The notes: generated from the letters alone by a model not told the origin. DNA of 64,000 bases from Enterobacter bugandensis (GCF_900324475.1 NZ_LT992502.1:4278001-4342000), one strand, 5' to 3'. Shown: positions 22,391 through 34,734, counted from the stretch's first letter. A program made the numbers and translations.

Positions 22391-24295
22391 ATGATTGTTT
22401 TCTCCTCGTTACAAATTCGTCGCGGCGTGCGCGTCCTGCTGGATAACGCCACTGCTACCATCAACCCGGGCCAGAAAGTGGGTCTGGTCGGCAAAAACGG
22501 CTGCGGTAAATCCACCCTGCTGGCGCTGCTGAAAAACGAGATTAGCGCGGATGGCGGTAACTTTACCTTCCCGGGGAACTGGCAGCTCGCGTGGGTAAAC
22601 CAGGAGACGCCAGCCCTGAGCGAACCGGCACTCGACTATGTTATCGACGGCGATCGCGAATACCGTAAGCTCGAAGCGGAACTCAACGCGGCCAACGAGC
22701 GCAACGACGGTCACGCCATCGCTACCGTTCACGGCAAGCTGGACGCCATCGACGCGTGGACCATTCGCTCCCGCGCCTCCAGCCTGCTGCACGGCCTGGG
22801 CTTCAGCAATGAACAGCTTGAACGCCCGGTAAGCGACTTCTCCGGCGGCTGGCGCATGCGCCTCAACCTGGCGCAGGCGCTGATCTGCCGCTCAGACCTG
22901 CTCCTGCTCGATGAACCGACCAACCACCTCGATCTCGATGCGGTTATTTGGCTCGAGAAGTGGCTCAAGAGCTATCAGGGCACTCTGATTCTCATCTCCC
23001 ACGACCGCGACTTCCTCGATCCGGTGGTGGATAAAATCATTCATATCGAACAGCAAACCATGTTCGAGTACACCGGCAACTACAGCTCCTTCGAGCGCCA
23101 GCGCGCGACGCGCCTTGCTCAGCAGCAGTCGATGTATGAAAGCCAACAGCAACGCGTGGCGCACCTGCAGAGCTTCGTGGATCGCTTCAAAGCTAAAGCG
23201 TCAAAAGCCAAGCAGGCCCAGAGCCGCATTAAAATGCTGGAACGCATGGAGATGATCGCCCCGGCACACGTGGATAACCCGTTCCACTTCAGCTTCCGCG
23301 CGCCGGAAAGCCTGCCGAACCCGCTTCTGAAGATGGAAAAGGTCAGCGCTGGTTATGGGGATCGCATCATCCTCGACTCTATCAAGCTTAACCTGGTGCC
23401 GGGTTCGCGCATTGGCCTGCTGGGGCGCAACGGCGCCGGTAAATCAACGTTAATTAAGCTGCTCGCGGGCGAGCTTAACCCAACCAGCGGTGAAATCGGC
23501 CTGGCGAAGGGCATTAAGCTTGGCTATTTCGCCCAGCATCAGCTGGAATTTTTACGCGCGGATGAATCCCCGATTCAGCATCTGGCGCGTCTTGCGCCGC
23601 AGGAAATGGAGCAGAAACTGCGCGACTACCTCGGCGGCTTCGGCTTCCAGGGCGATAAGGTGACCGAAAACACCGAGCGTTTCTCGGGCGGCGAAAAAGC
23701 CCGTCTGGTGCTGGCGCTGATCGTCTGGCAGAGACCCAACCTGCTGCTGCTCGATGAACCGACCAACCACCTGGATCTCGACATGCGTCAGGCGCTGACC
23801 GAAGCGCTGATTGAGTTCGAAGGCGCACTGGTTGTCGTGTCGCACGATCGCCACCTGATCCGCTCCACCACCGACGATCTCTACCTGGTACACGGCGGCA
23901 AAGTCGAACCGTTCGACGGCGATCTTGAAGATTACCAGCAGTGGCTGACGGACGTACAAAAGCAGGAAAACCAGCCGGAAGAGTCAGCGAAAGACAACGT
24001 CAACAGCGCACAGTCGCGTAAAGACCAGAAGCGCCGCGAAGCGGAACTGCGCACCCAGACCCAGCCGCTGCGTAAAGAGATTGCCCGTCTTGAAAAAGAG
24101 ATGGAAAAGCTCAACGCCACGCTTGCCGCCGTCGAAGAGAAGCTGGGCGACAGCGACCTGTACGATCAGAGCCGTAAAGCGGAGCTAACGGATTGTCTGC
24201 AAACGCAGGCGAAAGCCAAATCCAGCCTCGAAGAGTGCGAAATGGCATGGCTGGATGCCCAGGAACAGCTGGAAGCGATGCTGCAGGCAGACTGA
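22391..24295 (+). CDS. yheS: YheS, ABC-F family ATPase
   Basis: Soluble ABC-F protein, a group that binds the ribosomal E site and acts on stalled translation. It has 634 residues with two ABC domains. The first Walker A is GKNGCGKST (about residue 36) with signature FSGGW. The second Walker A is GRNGAGKST (about 345) with FSGGE. Both have the LLLDEPTNHLDLD Walker B. The inter-domain linker is Lys/Gln-rich and a C-terminal coiled coil covers about 525-630. There are no membrane segments. It is first of yheS-yheT-yheU-prkB on the plus strand. Confidence 0.96.
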   Translation: MIVFSSLQIRRGVRVLLDNATATINPGQKVGLVGKNGCGKSTLLALLKNEISADGGNFTFPGNWQLAWVNQETPALSEPALDYVIDGDREYRKLEAELNAANERNDGHAIATVHGKLDAIDAWTIRSRASSLLHGLGFSNEQLERPVSDFSGGWRMRLNLAQALICRSDLLLLDEPTNHLDLDAVIWLEKWLKSYQGTLILISHDRDFLDPVVDKIIHIEQQTMFEYTGNYSSFERQRATRLAQQQSMYESQQQRVAHLQSFVDRFKAKASKAKQAQSRIKMLERMEMIAPAHVDNPFHFSFRAPESLPNPLLKMEKVSAGYGDRIILDSIKLNLVPGSRIGLLGRNGAGKSTLIKLLAGELNPTSGEIGLAKGIKLGYFAQHQLEFLRADESPIQHLARLAPQEMEQKLRDYLGGFGFQGDKVTENTERFSGGEKARLVLALIVWQRPNLLLLDEPTNHLDLDMRQALTEALIEFEGALVVVSHDRHLIRSTTDDLYLVHGGKVEPFDGDLEDYQQWLTDVQKQENQPEESAKDNVNSAQSRKDQKRREAELRTQTQPLRKEIARLEKEMEKLNATLAAVEEKLGDSDLYDQSRKAELTDCLQTQAKAKSSLEECEMAWLDAQEQLEAMLQAD

Positions 24296-24406
24296 ATTTT
24301 TACCCCGTTGTGAGAACGGAATCTATCTCTGGTTCGGAAATCCAGGCTAAACGGGGTACAATTCGGAAAGTATAGTGAATTTCTGACAAGAATCAGCATC
24401 GTCCTT

Positions 24407-25429
24407 ATGACCCAAATCATTCCATCAGACTTCGACATTACAGCCGAAGACAGCACCGAGTTCGTGCCCATGCGCGGCGTGACCAACTGCCATTTGCAGA
24501 CCATGCTGCCGCGGCTGATCCGCCGCAAGGTCCAGTTCACTCCGCACTGGCAACGGCTCGATCTGCCGGACGGTGATTTTCTGGATCTCGCCTGGAGCGA
24601 AGCGCCGGAACAGGCTCTTCATAAGCCGCGTCTGGTGGTTTTTCACGGTTTAGAAGGCAGCCTGCACAGTCCGTATGCGCATGGGTTAATTGAGGCCGCC
24701 AAAGCGCGCGGCTGGCTCGGCGTGGTGATGCATTTTCGCGGCTGTAGCGGCGAGCCGAATCGTCAGAAACGCATTTATCACTCGGGTGAAACCGAAGATG
24801 GCACGTGGTTTCTGCACTGGCTGCGGGAAAATTATGGCGCCGCGCCAACGGCCGCCGTGGGCTACTCGCTGGGCGGTAATATGCTCGCCTGTCTGCTGGC
24901 CAAAGAGGGCGACAGCGTACCGCTGAATGCAGCAGTGATTGTCTCCGCACCGTTTATGCTGGAGCAGTGCAGCTACCACATGGAAAAAGGCTTTTCCCGC
25001 GTCTATCAGCGCTATCTGCTCAACCTGCTGAAAGCCAACGCGGCGCGAAAGCTGAAGGCCTATCCGGATACCCTGCCGGTAAGCCTGCGCCAGCTGAAAA
25101 AGGTACGCTGCATCCGCGAATTCGACGATCTGATCACCGCCAAAATTCACGGCTTCGCCGATGCTATCGACTATTACCGACAGTGCAGCGCCATGCCGCT
25201 GCTCAGCAAAATCACGCAGCCGACGCTGATTATTCACGCCAAAGATGACCCGTTCATGGATCATCACTCTATTCCCGCGCAGGAATTCCTGCCTGACAAC
25301 GTTCACTACCAGCTGACCGAACATGGTGGCCACGTGGGGTTCATCGGCGGCACGCTGCGCAGGCCGAAAATGTGGCTGGAAGCGCGCATTCCTGACTGGC
25401 TGACTCCTTATCTGGATGGTGCAAAATGA
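24407..25429 (+). CDS. yheT: YheT, alpha/beta hydrolase (ABHD1/3-like)
   Basis: Putative hydrolase of unknown substrate with 340 residues. The nucleophile elbow is GYSLGGN (Ser near residue 149); the acid and His of the triad are likely in [10 protein letters not shown] and EHGGHVGF. Start [19 protein letters not shown]. It overlaps yheU by 4 bases (ATGA), so the pair is translationally coupled. The family includes mammalian lung phospholipases and esterases, but I see no evidence for a specific substrate here. Confidence 0.94.
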   Translation: MTQIIPSDFDITAEDSTEFVPMRGVTNCHLQTMLPRLIRRKVQFTPHWQRLDLPDGDFLDLAWSEAPEQALHKPRLVVFHGLEGSLHSPYAHGLIEAAKARGWLGVVMHFRGCSGEPNRQKRIYHSGETEDGTWFLHWLRENYGAAPTAAVGYSLGGNMLACLLAKEGDSVPLNAAVIVSAPFMLEQCSYHMEKGFSRVYQRYLLNLLKANAARKLKAYPDTLPVSLRQLKKVRCIREFDDLITAKIHGFADAIDYYRQCSAMPLLSKITQPTLIIHAKDDPFMDHHSIPAQEFLPDNVHYQLTEHGGHVGFIGGTLRRPKMWLEARIPDWLTPYLDGAK

Positions 25430-25644
25430 TCATTCCCTGGCAGGATCTGGCTCCCGAAACGCTCGATAATCTGATTGAAAGCTTTGTATTACGCGAAGGC
25501 ACCGATTATGGTGAACATGAGCGTTCGCTTGAGCAAAAGGTCAACGATGTAAAACGCCAGCTGAAAAGCGGCGACGTGGTGCTGGTGTGGTCAGAACTGC
25601 ATGAGACGGTCAATATCATGCCCCGCAACGCGTTTCACGGCTGA
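25426..25644 (+). CDS. yheU: YheU family protein (UPF0270)
   Basis: Conserved 72-residue protein of unknown function, starting [20 protein letters not shown]. It overlaps yheT by 4 bases and is 30 bases upstream of prkB. It is acidic, with the family signature [16 protein letters not shown]. No catalytic motif is visible. Confidence 0.93.
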   Translation: MIIPWQDLAPETLDNLIESFVLREGTDYGEHERSLEQKVNDVKRQLKSGDVVLVWSELHETVNIMPRNAFHG

Positions 25645-25674
25645 TCTTCCAACCTTTTCCGTCAGGGAGTTGCT

Positions 25675-26544
25675 ATGTCTGCCAGACATCCCATTATTGC
25701 CGTTACGGGGTCGAGTGGTGCGGGAACCACCACCACCAGCCTCGCTTTTCGCAAGATTTTCGCCCAGCTGAATCTCCGTTCGGCGGAGGTCGAAGGCGAC
25801 AGCTTTCACCGCTATACGCGGCCTGAGATGGACATGGCGATCCGCAAGGCGCGCGATCTGGGTAAACACATCAGCTACTTTGGCCCCGAAGCCAATGATT
25901 TCGGCCTGCTGGAGCAAACCTTCCGCGAATACGGTCAGAGCGGTACCGGGCAGTCCCGTAAGTATCTGCACACCTACGACGAAGCCGTACCCTGGAACCA
26001 GGTGCCGGGCACCTTTACCCCCTGGCAACCGCTGCCGGAACCCACCGACGTGCTGTTTTATGAAGGATTGCACGGCGGCGTTGTTACGCCTCAGCACGAC
26101 GTGGCGCGCCATGTGGATCTGCTGGTCGGGGTGGTGCCGATCGTTAACCTGGAGTGGATCCAGAAGCTGACGCGCGACATGAGCGAGCGCGGCCATTCGC
26201 GCGAGGCGGTAATGGACTCGGTGGTGCGCTCCATGGAAGATTACATCAACTATCTCACGCCGCAGTTCTCCCGCACGCACATTAACTTCCAGCGCGTGCC
26301 GACCGTGGACACTTCCAATCCGTTCGCGGCGAAAAGCATCCCGTCGCTGGATGAGAGCTTTGTGGTGATCCACTTCCGCAATCTTGAAGGCATTGATTAC
26401 CCCTGGCTGCTGGCGATGCTGCAGGGCTCGTTTATTTCCCACATGAATACGTTAGTGGTTCCCGGTGGAAAAATGGGGCTGGCAATGGAGCTGATCATGA
26501 CGCCGCTGGTGGAGCGACTGATGGAAGGGAAGCAGATCGCGTGA
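25675..26544 (+). CDS. prkB: PrkB, phosphoribulokinase-like ATPase
   Basis: Belongs to the phosphoribulokinase/uridine kinase family, but this organism has no Calvin cycle context here and the substrate is unknown. It has 289 residues. The N-terminal nucleotide loop reads GSSGAGTTTT, with Thr where a canonical Walker A has Lys. From memory the E. coli protein has the same substitution, so this is a subfamily trait rather than damage. GGAG-type Shine-Dalgarno (GTCAGGGAG) precedes the ATG. It is followed by a palindromic repeat rather than a clear terminator. Confidence 0.93.
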   Translation: MSARHPIIAVTGSSGAGTTTTSLAFRKIFAQLNLRSAEVEGDSFHRYTRPEMDMAIRKARDLGKHISYFGPEANDFGLLEQTFREYGQSGTGQSRKYLHTYDEAVPWNQVPGTFTPWQPLPEPTDVLFYEGLHGGVVTPQHDVARHVDLLVGVVPIVNLEWIQKLTRDMSERGHSREAVMDSVVRSMEDYINYLTPQFSRTHINFQRVPTVDTSNPFAAKSIPSLDESFVVIHFRNLEGIDYPWLLAMLQGSFISHMNTLVVPGGKMGLAMELIMTPLVERLMEGKQIA

Positions 26545-26550
26545 ACATGT

Positions 26551-26589
26551 TCCCTCTCCCCGTGGGAGAGGGTTAGGGTGAGGGCATCA
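26551..26589. repeat. Palindromic dispersed repeat, copy 1
   Basis: A perfect 9-bp stem CCCTCTCCC (26552-26560) / GGGAGAGGG (26564-26572) with CGT loop is followed by an AGGGTGAGGGCATCA tail. It is nearly identical over 39 bases to copy 3 at 59565-59603 and related to copy 2 at 57552-57599. It lies between convergent prkB and yhfA. Confidence 0.85.
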
Positions 26590-26610
26590 ACACGCACGAT
26601 GCCCCAATAA

Positions 26611-27015
26611 TTAAGCCTCGATCACTTCATACGAATGGGTGATTTTTACCGCTTTCTCCAGCATTAACGCCACAGAGCAGTATTTCTCCGCAGAGAGATC
26701 CACCGCGCGTGAGACCGCCGCGTCTTTCAGTTCTTTCCCGGTGACAACAAAGTGCAGATTAATGTGGGTGAACAGGCGTGGCGCCTCTTCGCGACGCTCT
26801 GAGGTGAGTTTAACCTCGCAATCCGTCACGTCATGACGGCCTTTTTGCAGAATCGACACCACGTCGATCGCGCTGCATCCGCCTGCCGCCATCAGCACCA
26901 TTTCCATTGGGCTTGGAGCTTTATCGCCGGAGTTACCATCCATCAAAATCTGGTGTCCTGATGCGGACTCGCCCAGGAACGTTAAACCTTCAACCCACTT
27001 CACGCGCGCTTGCAT
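26611..27015 (-). CDS. yhfA: YhfA, OsmC family protein
   Basis: OsmC/Ohr-fold protein, a family of thiol-dependent peroxide-reducing enzymes, though YhfA itself is uncharacterised. It has 134 residues from the ATG at 27013-27015 (MQARVKWVEGLTFLG). An ATG two codons upstream is only 3 bases from GGAG, whereas the chosen one is 9 bases away and gives the family length. The conserved Cys positions are in GGCSAIDVVS and EKYCSVALML. It is divergent from crp. Confidence 0.94.
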   Translation of the reverse strand: MQARVKWVEGLTFLGESASGHQILMDGNSGDKAPSPMEMVLMAAGGCSAIDVVSILQKGRHDVTDCEVKLTSERREEAPRLFTHINLHFVVTGKELKDAAVSRAVDLSAEKYCSVALMLEKAVKITHSYEVIEA

Positions 27016-27326
27016 ATTCATTAACTCCAACGTTGCATTTTTGGTGACAGATTACGCGTGCGTTACATTTCTCGCAATGGAAGGCGACCTGCATCATGCT
27101 GAAGCGAGACACCAGGAGACACGCGGCAAAAGCTATGCTAAAACACTCAGGATGCTACAGTAATACATTGACGTTACACATGTATGCAGAGGACATCAAA
27201 CTTTACTGGCTGCGAAACGTTACGACAGCCGACTTCCCAGGGTATGGGTAAGAATTCGATTGCAACCCCAGAGTCCGGATGCATCTGATGACTCTGGTGA
27301 CAGCTTATAACAGAGGATAACAGCGC
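27016..27326 (+). promoter_or_regulatory. crp: crp-yhfA intergenic regulatory region and crp leader
   Basis: This 311-base gap between divergent genes closely resembles the E. coli crp control region from memory. Conserved blocks include AATGGAAGGCGACCTG (about 27077), AGACACCAGGAGACAC (about 27108) and CAGTAATACATTGA (about 27158). It ends with a leader hairpin (27268-27275 pairing with 27290-27297, 8 bp) and TTATAACAGAGGATAAC before the ATG. In E. coli CRP binds here to autoregulate. I did not fix an exact start site. Confidence 0.65.
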
Positions 27327-27959
27327 ATGGTGCTTGGCAAACCGCAAACAGACCCGACTCTCGAATGGTTCTTGTCTCATTGCCACATTCATAAGTACCC
27401 ATCGAAGAGCACGCTGATTCACCAGGGTGAAAAAGCGGAAACGTTGTATTACATCGTCAAAGGCTCGGTGGCAGTGCTGATCAAAGATGAGGAAGGCAAA
27501 GAGATGATCCTTTCCTATCTGAACCAGGGCGATTTTATCGGTGAACTGGGCCTGTTTGAAGAAGGCCAGGAACGTAGCGCCTGGGTTCGCGCAAAGACAG
27601 CATGTGAAGTGGCTGAAATTTCTTATAAGAAATTCCGTCAGTTGATTCAGGTAAACCCTGACATCCTGATGCGTCTTTCTTCCCAGATGGCGCGCCGTCT
27701 GCAGGTGACGTCAGAGAAAGTGGGTAACCTCGCCTTCCTGGACGTGACTGGCCGTATCGCGCAGACTCTGCTGAACCTGGCGAAACAGCCAGACGCGATG
27801 ACCCACCCGGACGGCATGCAAATTAAAATTACCCGTCAGGAAATCGGTCAGATCGTCGGTTGCTCCCGCGAAACGGTGGGCCGTATTCTGAAAATGCTGG
27901 AAGATCAAAACCTGATCTCCGCCCACGGTAAAACCATCGTGGTTTACGGAACCCGTTAA
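27327..27959 (+). CDS. crp: cAMP receptor protein (CRP)
   Basis: Global transcription factor for carbon source control. It has 210 residues, virtually identical to the E. coli protein: N-terminal cyclic-nucleotide domain (about 20-125, with the phosphate-binding [20 protein letters not shown]) and C-terminal winged helix with recognition helix [11 protein letters not shown], including Arg180, Glu181 and Arg185. Probable CRP sites exist in this window upstream of tsgA/ppiA and pckA. A terminator follows at 27968. Confidence 0.99.
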   Translation: MVLGKPQTDPTLEWFLSHCHIHKYPSKSTLIHQGEKAETLYYIVKGSVAVLIKDEEGKEMILSYLNQGDFIGELGLFEEGQERSAWVRAKTACEVAEISYKKFRQLIQVNPDILMRLSSQMARRLQVTSEKVGNLAFLDVTGRIAQTLLNLAKQPDAMTHPDGMQIKITRQEIGQIVGCSRETVGRILKMLEDQNLISAHGKTIVVYGTR

Positions 27960-27967
27960 TCCTGCCT

Positions 27968-28003
27968 AAACGGCGTGCCATCGCAAGGTGTCACGCCGTT
28001 TTT
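27968..28003 (+). terminator. Intrinsic terminator after crp
   Basis: CGGCGTG (27971-27977) pairs with CACGCCG (27992-27998), extended by A/T pairs, and is followed by T5. It ends 13 bases before the yhfK ATG, so yhfK has little room for its own promoter and may depend on readthrough. Confidence 0.82.
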
Positions 28004-28016
28004 GTCTCTATTCCCC

Positions 28017-31342
<3,326 letters not shown>

Positions 31343-31351
31343 TCACATTCA

Positions 31352-31371
31352 TTGTGAAAATATAATCACAA
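31352..31371. promoter_or_regulatory. Palindrome TTGTGA-N8-TCACAA between argD and pabA
   Basis: A perfect 6-bp inverted repeat with an 8-base AT-rich spacer, 31 bases upstream of the argD start. It resembles a CRP site but with 8 rather than 6 central bases. It could be an operator for another factor. I did not find a convincing ArgR box by eye. Confidence 0.35.
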
Positions 31372-31407
31372 AATATGCATAAAAACTCACAGCAAGGCAA
31401 CAGATAT

Positions 31408-31971
31408 TCAGCGATTGAGGAAATTTGCCAGCAGTGCGTGCCCCTGCTCGCTGAGGATACTTTCAGGGTGGAACTGGACGCCTTCGAGATCCCACTCGCG
31501 GTGGCGAATCCCCATGATCTCCTGCGTATCGCTCCAGGCGGTCACGTCAAAGCAGTCGGGCAGCGTCGGTGGGTCAATCACCAGCGAATGGTAGCGCGTC
31601 ACGGTTAACAGGTTATTGAGCCCTGTGAATACGCCCGTGCCGGTGTGGGTGACCGGCGAGGTTTTGCCGTGCATCACTTTCGCGGCACGCACGATGGTAG
31701 CCCCAAATGCCTGGGCAATCGCCTGATGACCGAGACAGACGCCCAGGATCGGCAGCCTGCCGGCATAGTGGTGAATAACCTCCAGAGAAATGCCCGATTC
31801 CGATGGCGTACACGGCCCCGGCGAAATGACGATTTTCTGCGGAGCCAGCGTCTCAATATCAGACAGGCTGAGTTCGTCGTTGCGGCGGACAACCACCTCT
31901 GCACCCAGTTCACAAAAATACTGGTAAAGGTTCCAGGTGAAGGAATCGTAGTTATCAATCAGCAGAATCAT
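31408..31971 (-). CDS. pabA: PabA, aminodeoxychorismate synthase glutamine amidotransferase
   Basis: Glutaminase subunit that supplies ammonia to PabB for p-aminobenzoate and folate synthesis. It has 187 residues, a class I amidotransferase: [19 protein letters not shown] start, SPGPCTPSE oxyanion strand, nucleophile Cys79 in [14 protein letters not shown], and His/Glu in VQFHPESIL near residue 168. It lies between the fic-like gene and argD on the minus strand, as in E. coli. Confidence 0.97.
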   Translation of the reverse strand: MILLIDNYDSFTWNLYQYFCELGAEVVVRRNDELSLSDIETLAPQKIVISPGPCTPSESGISLEVIHHYAGRLPILGVCLGHQAIAQAFGATIVRAAKVMHGKTSPVTHTGTGVFTGLNNLLTVTRYHSLVIDPPTLPDCFDVTAWSDTQEIMGIRHREWDLEGVQFHPESILSEQGHALLANFLNR

Positions 31972-32001
31972 GGCGGCTCCCGAAAAAAATGCCGCCCTAT
32001 T

Positions 32002-32586
32002 CTACTCAGATTCCCGCGCTTCGCTCACTACTTTGGCAAAGATAGCGCTCAGCGCGGTCAAATCGCCCGTGGCACCGCTTCGGTTCGCCGCCACCCACTG
32101 CTCGGGATCAATATCCCGCCAGTCCAGCGCGTAATTCGCGTGGATGGCCAGCTGCTCAAAGAAGACGCGCTGAGCAATGCCATTACCGCGCATAAAGGGA
32201 TGCAGCATATTGATTTCACAGTAGTAATGGCTCACTTTTTCAACAAACGCCGCTTTTTCAAGACCCACAAGATACTTATCACTTTCCAGCGCCGCCATCA
32301 GTTCGTTACCCATCGTCTCGATGTACTCAAAATGGCAGAAGGGAATGTCACCCTTAAAAATATCGTCGGTACGGAATTCGCCTGCCTGCTTCATCTCTCT
32401 GTGATACAGATGGCGATGAATGAGGCACAGATGCGGTAGCCCGGGCGCTGAAGGCCCAAGCTCCAGCGTCTCAATGCCGGGCTCTGAAGGACCATTACCT
32501 TTTTCAAGGAGACAACTGGCCTGAAAATTGACGTTACGCTGTTGCTCCCAGAGACGGGATTTTTGCTTATCGGTGAGTTTTTTCAC
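32002..32586 (-). CDS. fic: YhfG-Fic fusion: antitoxin N-terminus joined in frame to Fic-domain core
   Basis: One 194-codon frame replaces the two E. coli genes yhfG and fic. Residues 1-28 ([20 protein letters not shown] then FQASCLLE) match the start of the YhfG antitoxin. They keep Ser24-x3-Glu28 of the class I inhibitory motif (S/T)xxxE(G/N), but Lys29 follows. Residues 29-41 form a Gly/Pro-rich linker. Residues 42-194 (from [12 protein letters not shown]) align with the last 153 residues of E. coli Fic, so about 47 N-terminal Fic residues are gone. The Fic motif is HPFMRGNG (129-136) with Arg140. Arg133 occupies the usual Asp/Glu position, and KQAGEFR replaces the usual DWAG-type sequence. 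The start is GTG with GGGAGG 6 bases upstream. It could be a self-inhibited Fic protein or a decaying in-frame deletion. No separate yhfG exists between it and ppiA. Confidence 0.85.
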   Translation of the reverse strand: MKKLTDKQKSRLWEQQRNVNFQASCLLEKGNGPSEPGIETLELGPSAPGLPHLCLIHRHLYHREMKQAGEFRTDDIFKGDIPFCHFEYIETMGNELMAALESDKYLVGLEKAAFVEKVSHYYCEINMLHPFMRGNGIAQRVFFEQLAIHANYALDWRDIDPEQWVAANRSGATGDLTALSAIFAKVVSEARESE

Positions 32587-32693
32587 TTAACGCCTCCCTG
32601 AATAGTCCGTTTGCCACAAGTATAAGCAGCAAAACGCGCTTTCGCAGGGAGGGCTGAAAGACACGGGCAGGATATGCCCGTGTGGGAGAACGA

Positions 32694-33275
<582 letters not shown>

Positions 33276-33408
33276 TTAACAAAGCGCAGTATAAAAAGCG
33301 AATGGCTTGATTCTAAAGAGCAGTATGAACCGAGACCAGCCTTTTACCTAATTTTACGAAATTGAAACAATTATTACTGCGCAAACGATTGGTTATACCG
33401 CCATTTAG

Positions 33409-33424
33409 TGTGACTTAGATCACA
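33409..33424. promoter_or_regulatory. CRP binding site between ppiA and tsgA
   Basis: TGTGA (33409-33413), six bases, then TCACA (33420-33424): a perfect match to the CRP consensus. It sits 143 bases upstream of ppiA and 121 bases upstream of tsgA, so it could act on either. ppiA is a known CRP/CytR target in E. coli. Confidence 0.8.
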
Positions 33425-33503
33425 CTAAAACCTGCAATGGCATATTCATTTCCCTTAAAAGATAGGAATAGATCACTTTAGCGACTAAAATCTGCCCGCT
33501 CTC

Positions 33504-33529
33504 AGCGCCCTTCCGGCGCTTTTCTTTTT
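33504..33529 (+). terminator. Terminator-like hairpin in the tsgA leader
   Basis: AGCGCC (33504-33509) pairs with GGCGCT (33515-33520) around CTTCC, followed by TTTCTTTTT. It ends only 16 bases before the tsgA ATG, on the same strand, with no gene upstream to terminate. It may be an attenuator or a transcript end for a short RNA. Confidence 0.6.
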
Positions 33530-33544
33530 CTGAACAGGCCAGAC

Positions 33545-34729
33545 ATGACTAACAGCAATCGCATCAAGCTCACATGGATAAGCTTCTTCTCCTACGCCCT
33601 GACCGGCGCGTTGGTGATCGTCACCGGGATGGTGATGGGAAATATCGCAGACTACTTCCAGCTGCCCGTTTCCAGCATGAGTAACACCTTCACCTTCCTC
33701 AACGCGGGGATCCTGATCTCAATTTTCCTGAATGCCTGGCTGATGGAAATCGTCCCGCTGAAAACCCAGCTGCGCTTCGGCTTCGTGCTGATGGTTGCCG
33801 CCGTGGCGGGCCTGATGTTGAGCCACAGCATCGCCCTGTTCTCCGCCGCCATGTTCGTGCTGGGCCTTGTCAGCGGGATCACGATGTCGATCGGTACGTT
33901 CCTTATTACGCACATGTATGAAGGCCGCCAGCGCGGCGCGCGCCTGCTGTTTACCGACTCCTTCTTCAGCATGGCCGGGATGATTTTCCCGATGGTCGCC
34001 GCGTATCTGCTCGCGCGCAGCATTGAATGGTACTGGGTATACGCCTGTATCGGTCTGGTCTATGTCGCGATCTTCATTCTTACCTTCGGCTGTGACTTCC
34101 CGGTGCTGGGCAAAAAAGCGCAGACCACCTCAGAGCCGGTGGCGAAGGAAAAATGGGGTATCGGCGTGCTGTTCCTCTCCATTGCCGCCCTGTGCTACAT
34201 CCTCGGTCAGTTGGGCTTTATCTCGTGGGTACCTGAATACGCCAAAGGTCTGGGCATGAGCCTGAACGACGCGGGCAAACTGGTGAGCGATTTCTGGATG
34301 TCTTACATGTTCGGCATGTGGGCCTTTAGCTTCATCCTGCGCTTCTTCGACCTGCAACGTATTCTGACCGTCCTGGCGGGTCTGGCGACCGTGCTGATGT
34401 ATCTGTTCATCAACGGTGCCCCGGAGCATATGCCATGGTTCATCCTGACCCTGGGCTTCTTCTCCAGCGCGATTTACACCTCAATCATCACCCTGGGCTC
34501 CCTGCAGACCAAAGTAGCTTCACCAAAGCTGGTGAACTTCGTGCTGACCTGCGGCACCATCGGCACCATGCTGACCTTCGTGGTCACGGGCCCGATTGTG
34601 GCGCACAGCGGCCCGCTGGCCGCGCTGCACACCGCTAACGGTCTGTATGCCGTGGTGTTTATCATGTGTTTCATTCTGGGCTTCGTGACCCGTCACCGTC
34701 AGCACAATACGGCAACGGCTACCCACTAA
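33545..34729 (+). CDS. tsgA: TsgA, MFS transporter
   Basis: Twelve-helix major facilitator protein of unknown substrate; mutants in Salmonella were linked to tellurite and selenite. It has 394 residues, starting [20 protein letters not shown]. Hydrophobic helices are spread throughout, with a central cytoplasmic loop near residues 190-210 ([16 protein letters not shown]) dividing two halves. It is followed by an intrinsic terminator and the nirB promoter. The closely spaced upstream hairpin suggests conditional expression. Confidence 0.95.
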   Translation: MTNSNRIKLTWISFFSYALTGALVIVTGMVMGNIADYFQLPVSSMSNTFTFLNAGILISIFLNAWLMEIVPLKTQLRFGFVLMVAAVAGLMLSHSIALFSAAMFVLGLVSGITMSIGTFLITHMYEGRQRGARLLFTDSFFSMAGMIFPMVAAYLLARSIEWYWVYACIGLVYVAIFILTFGCDFPVLGKKAQTTSEPVAKEKWGIGVLFLSIAALCYILGQLGFISWVPEYAKGLGMSLNDAGKLVSDFWMSYMFGMWAFSFILRFFDLQRILTVLAGLATVLMYLFINGAPEHMPWFILTLGFFSSAIYTSIITLGSLQTKVASPKLVNFVLTCGTIGTMLTFVVTGPIVAHSGPLAALHTANGLYAVVFIMCFILGFVTRHRQHNTATATH

Positions 34730-34734
34730 TCGTC

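Noticed and set aside
32587..32693. Possible separate yhfG gene between ppiA and the fic-like gene
   Set aside because: The 107-base gap has no frame resembling YhfG. The YhfG N-terminus is already accounted for at the start of the fused frame.
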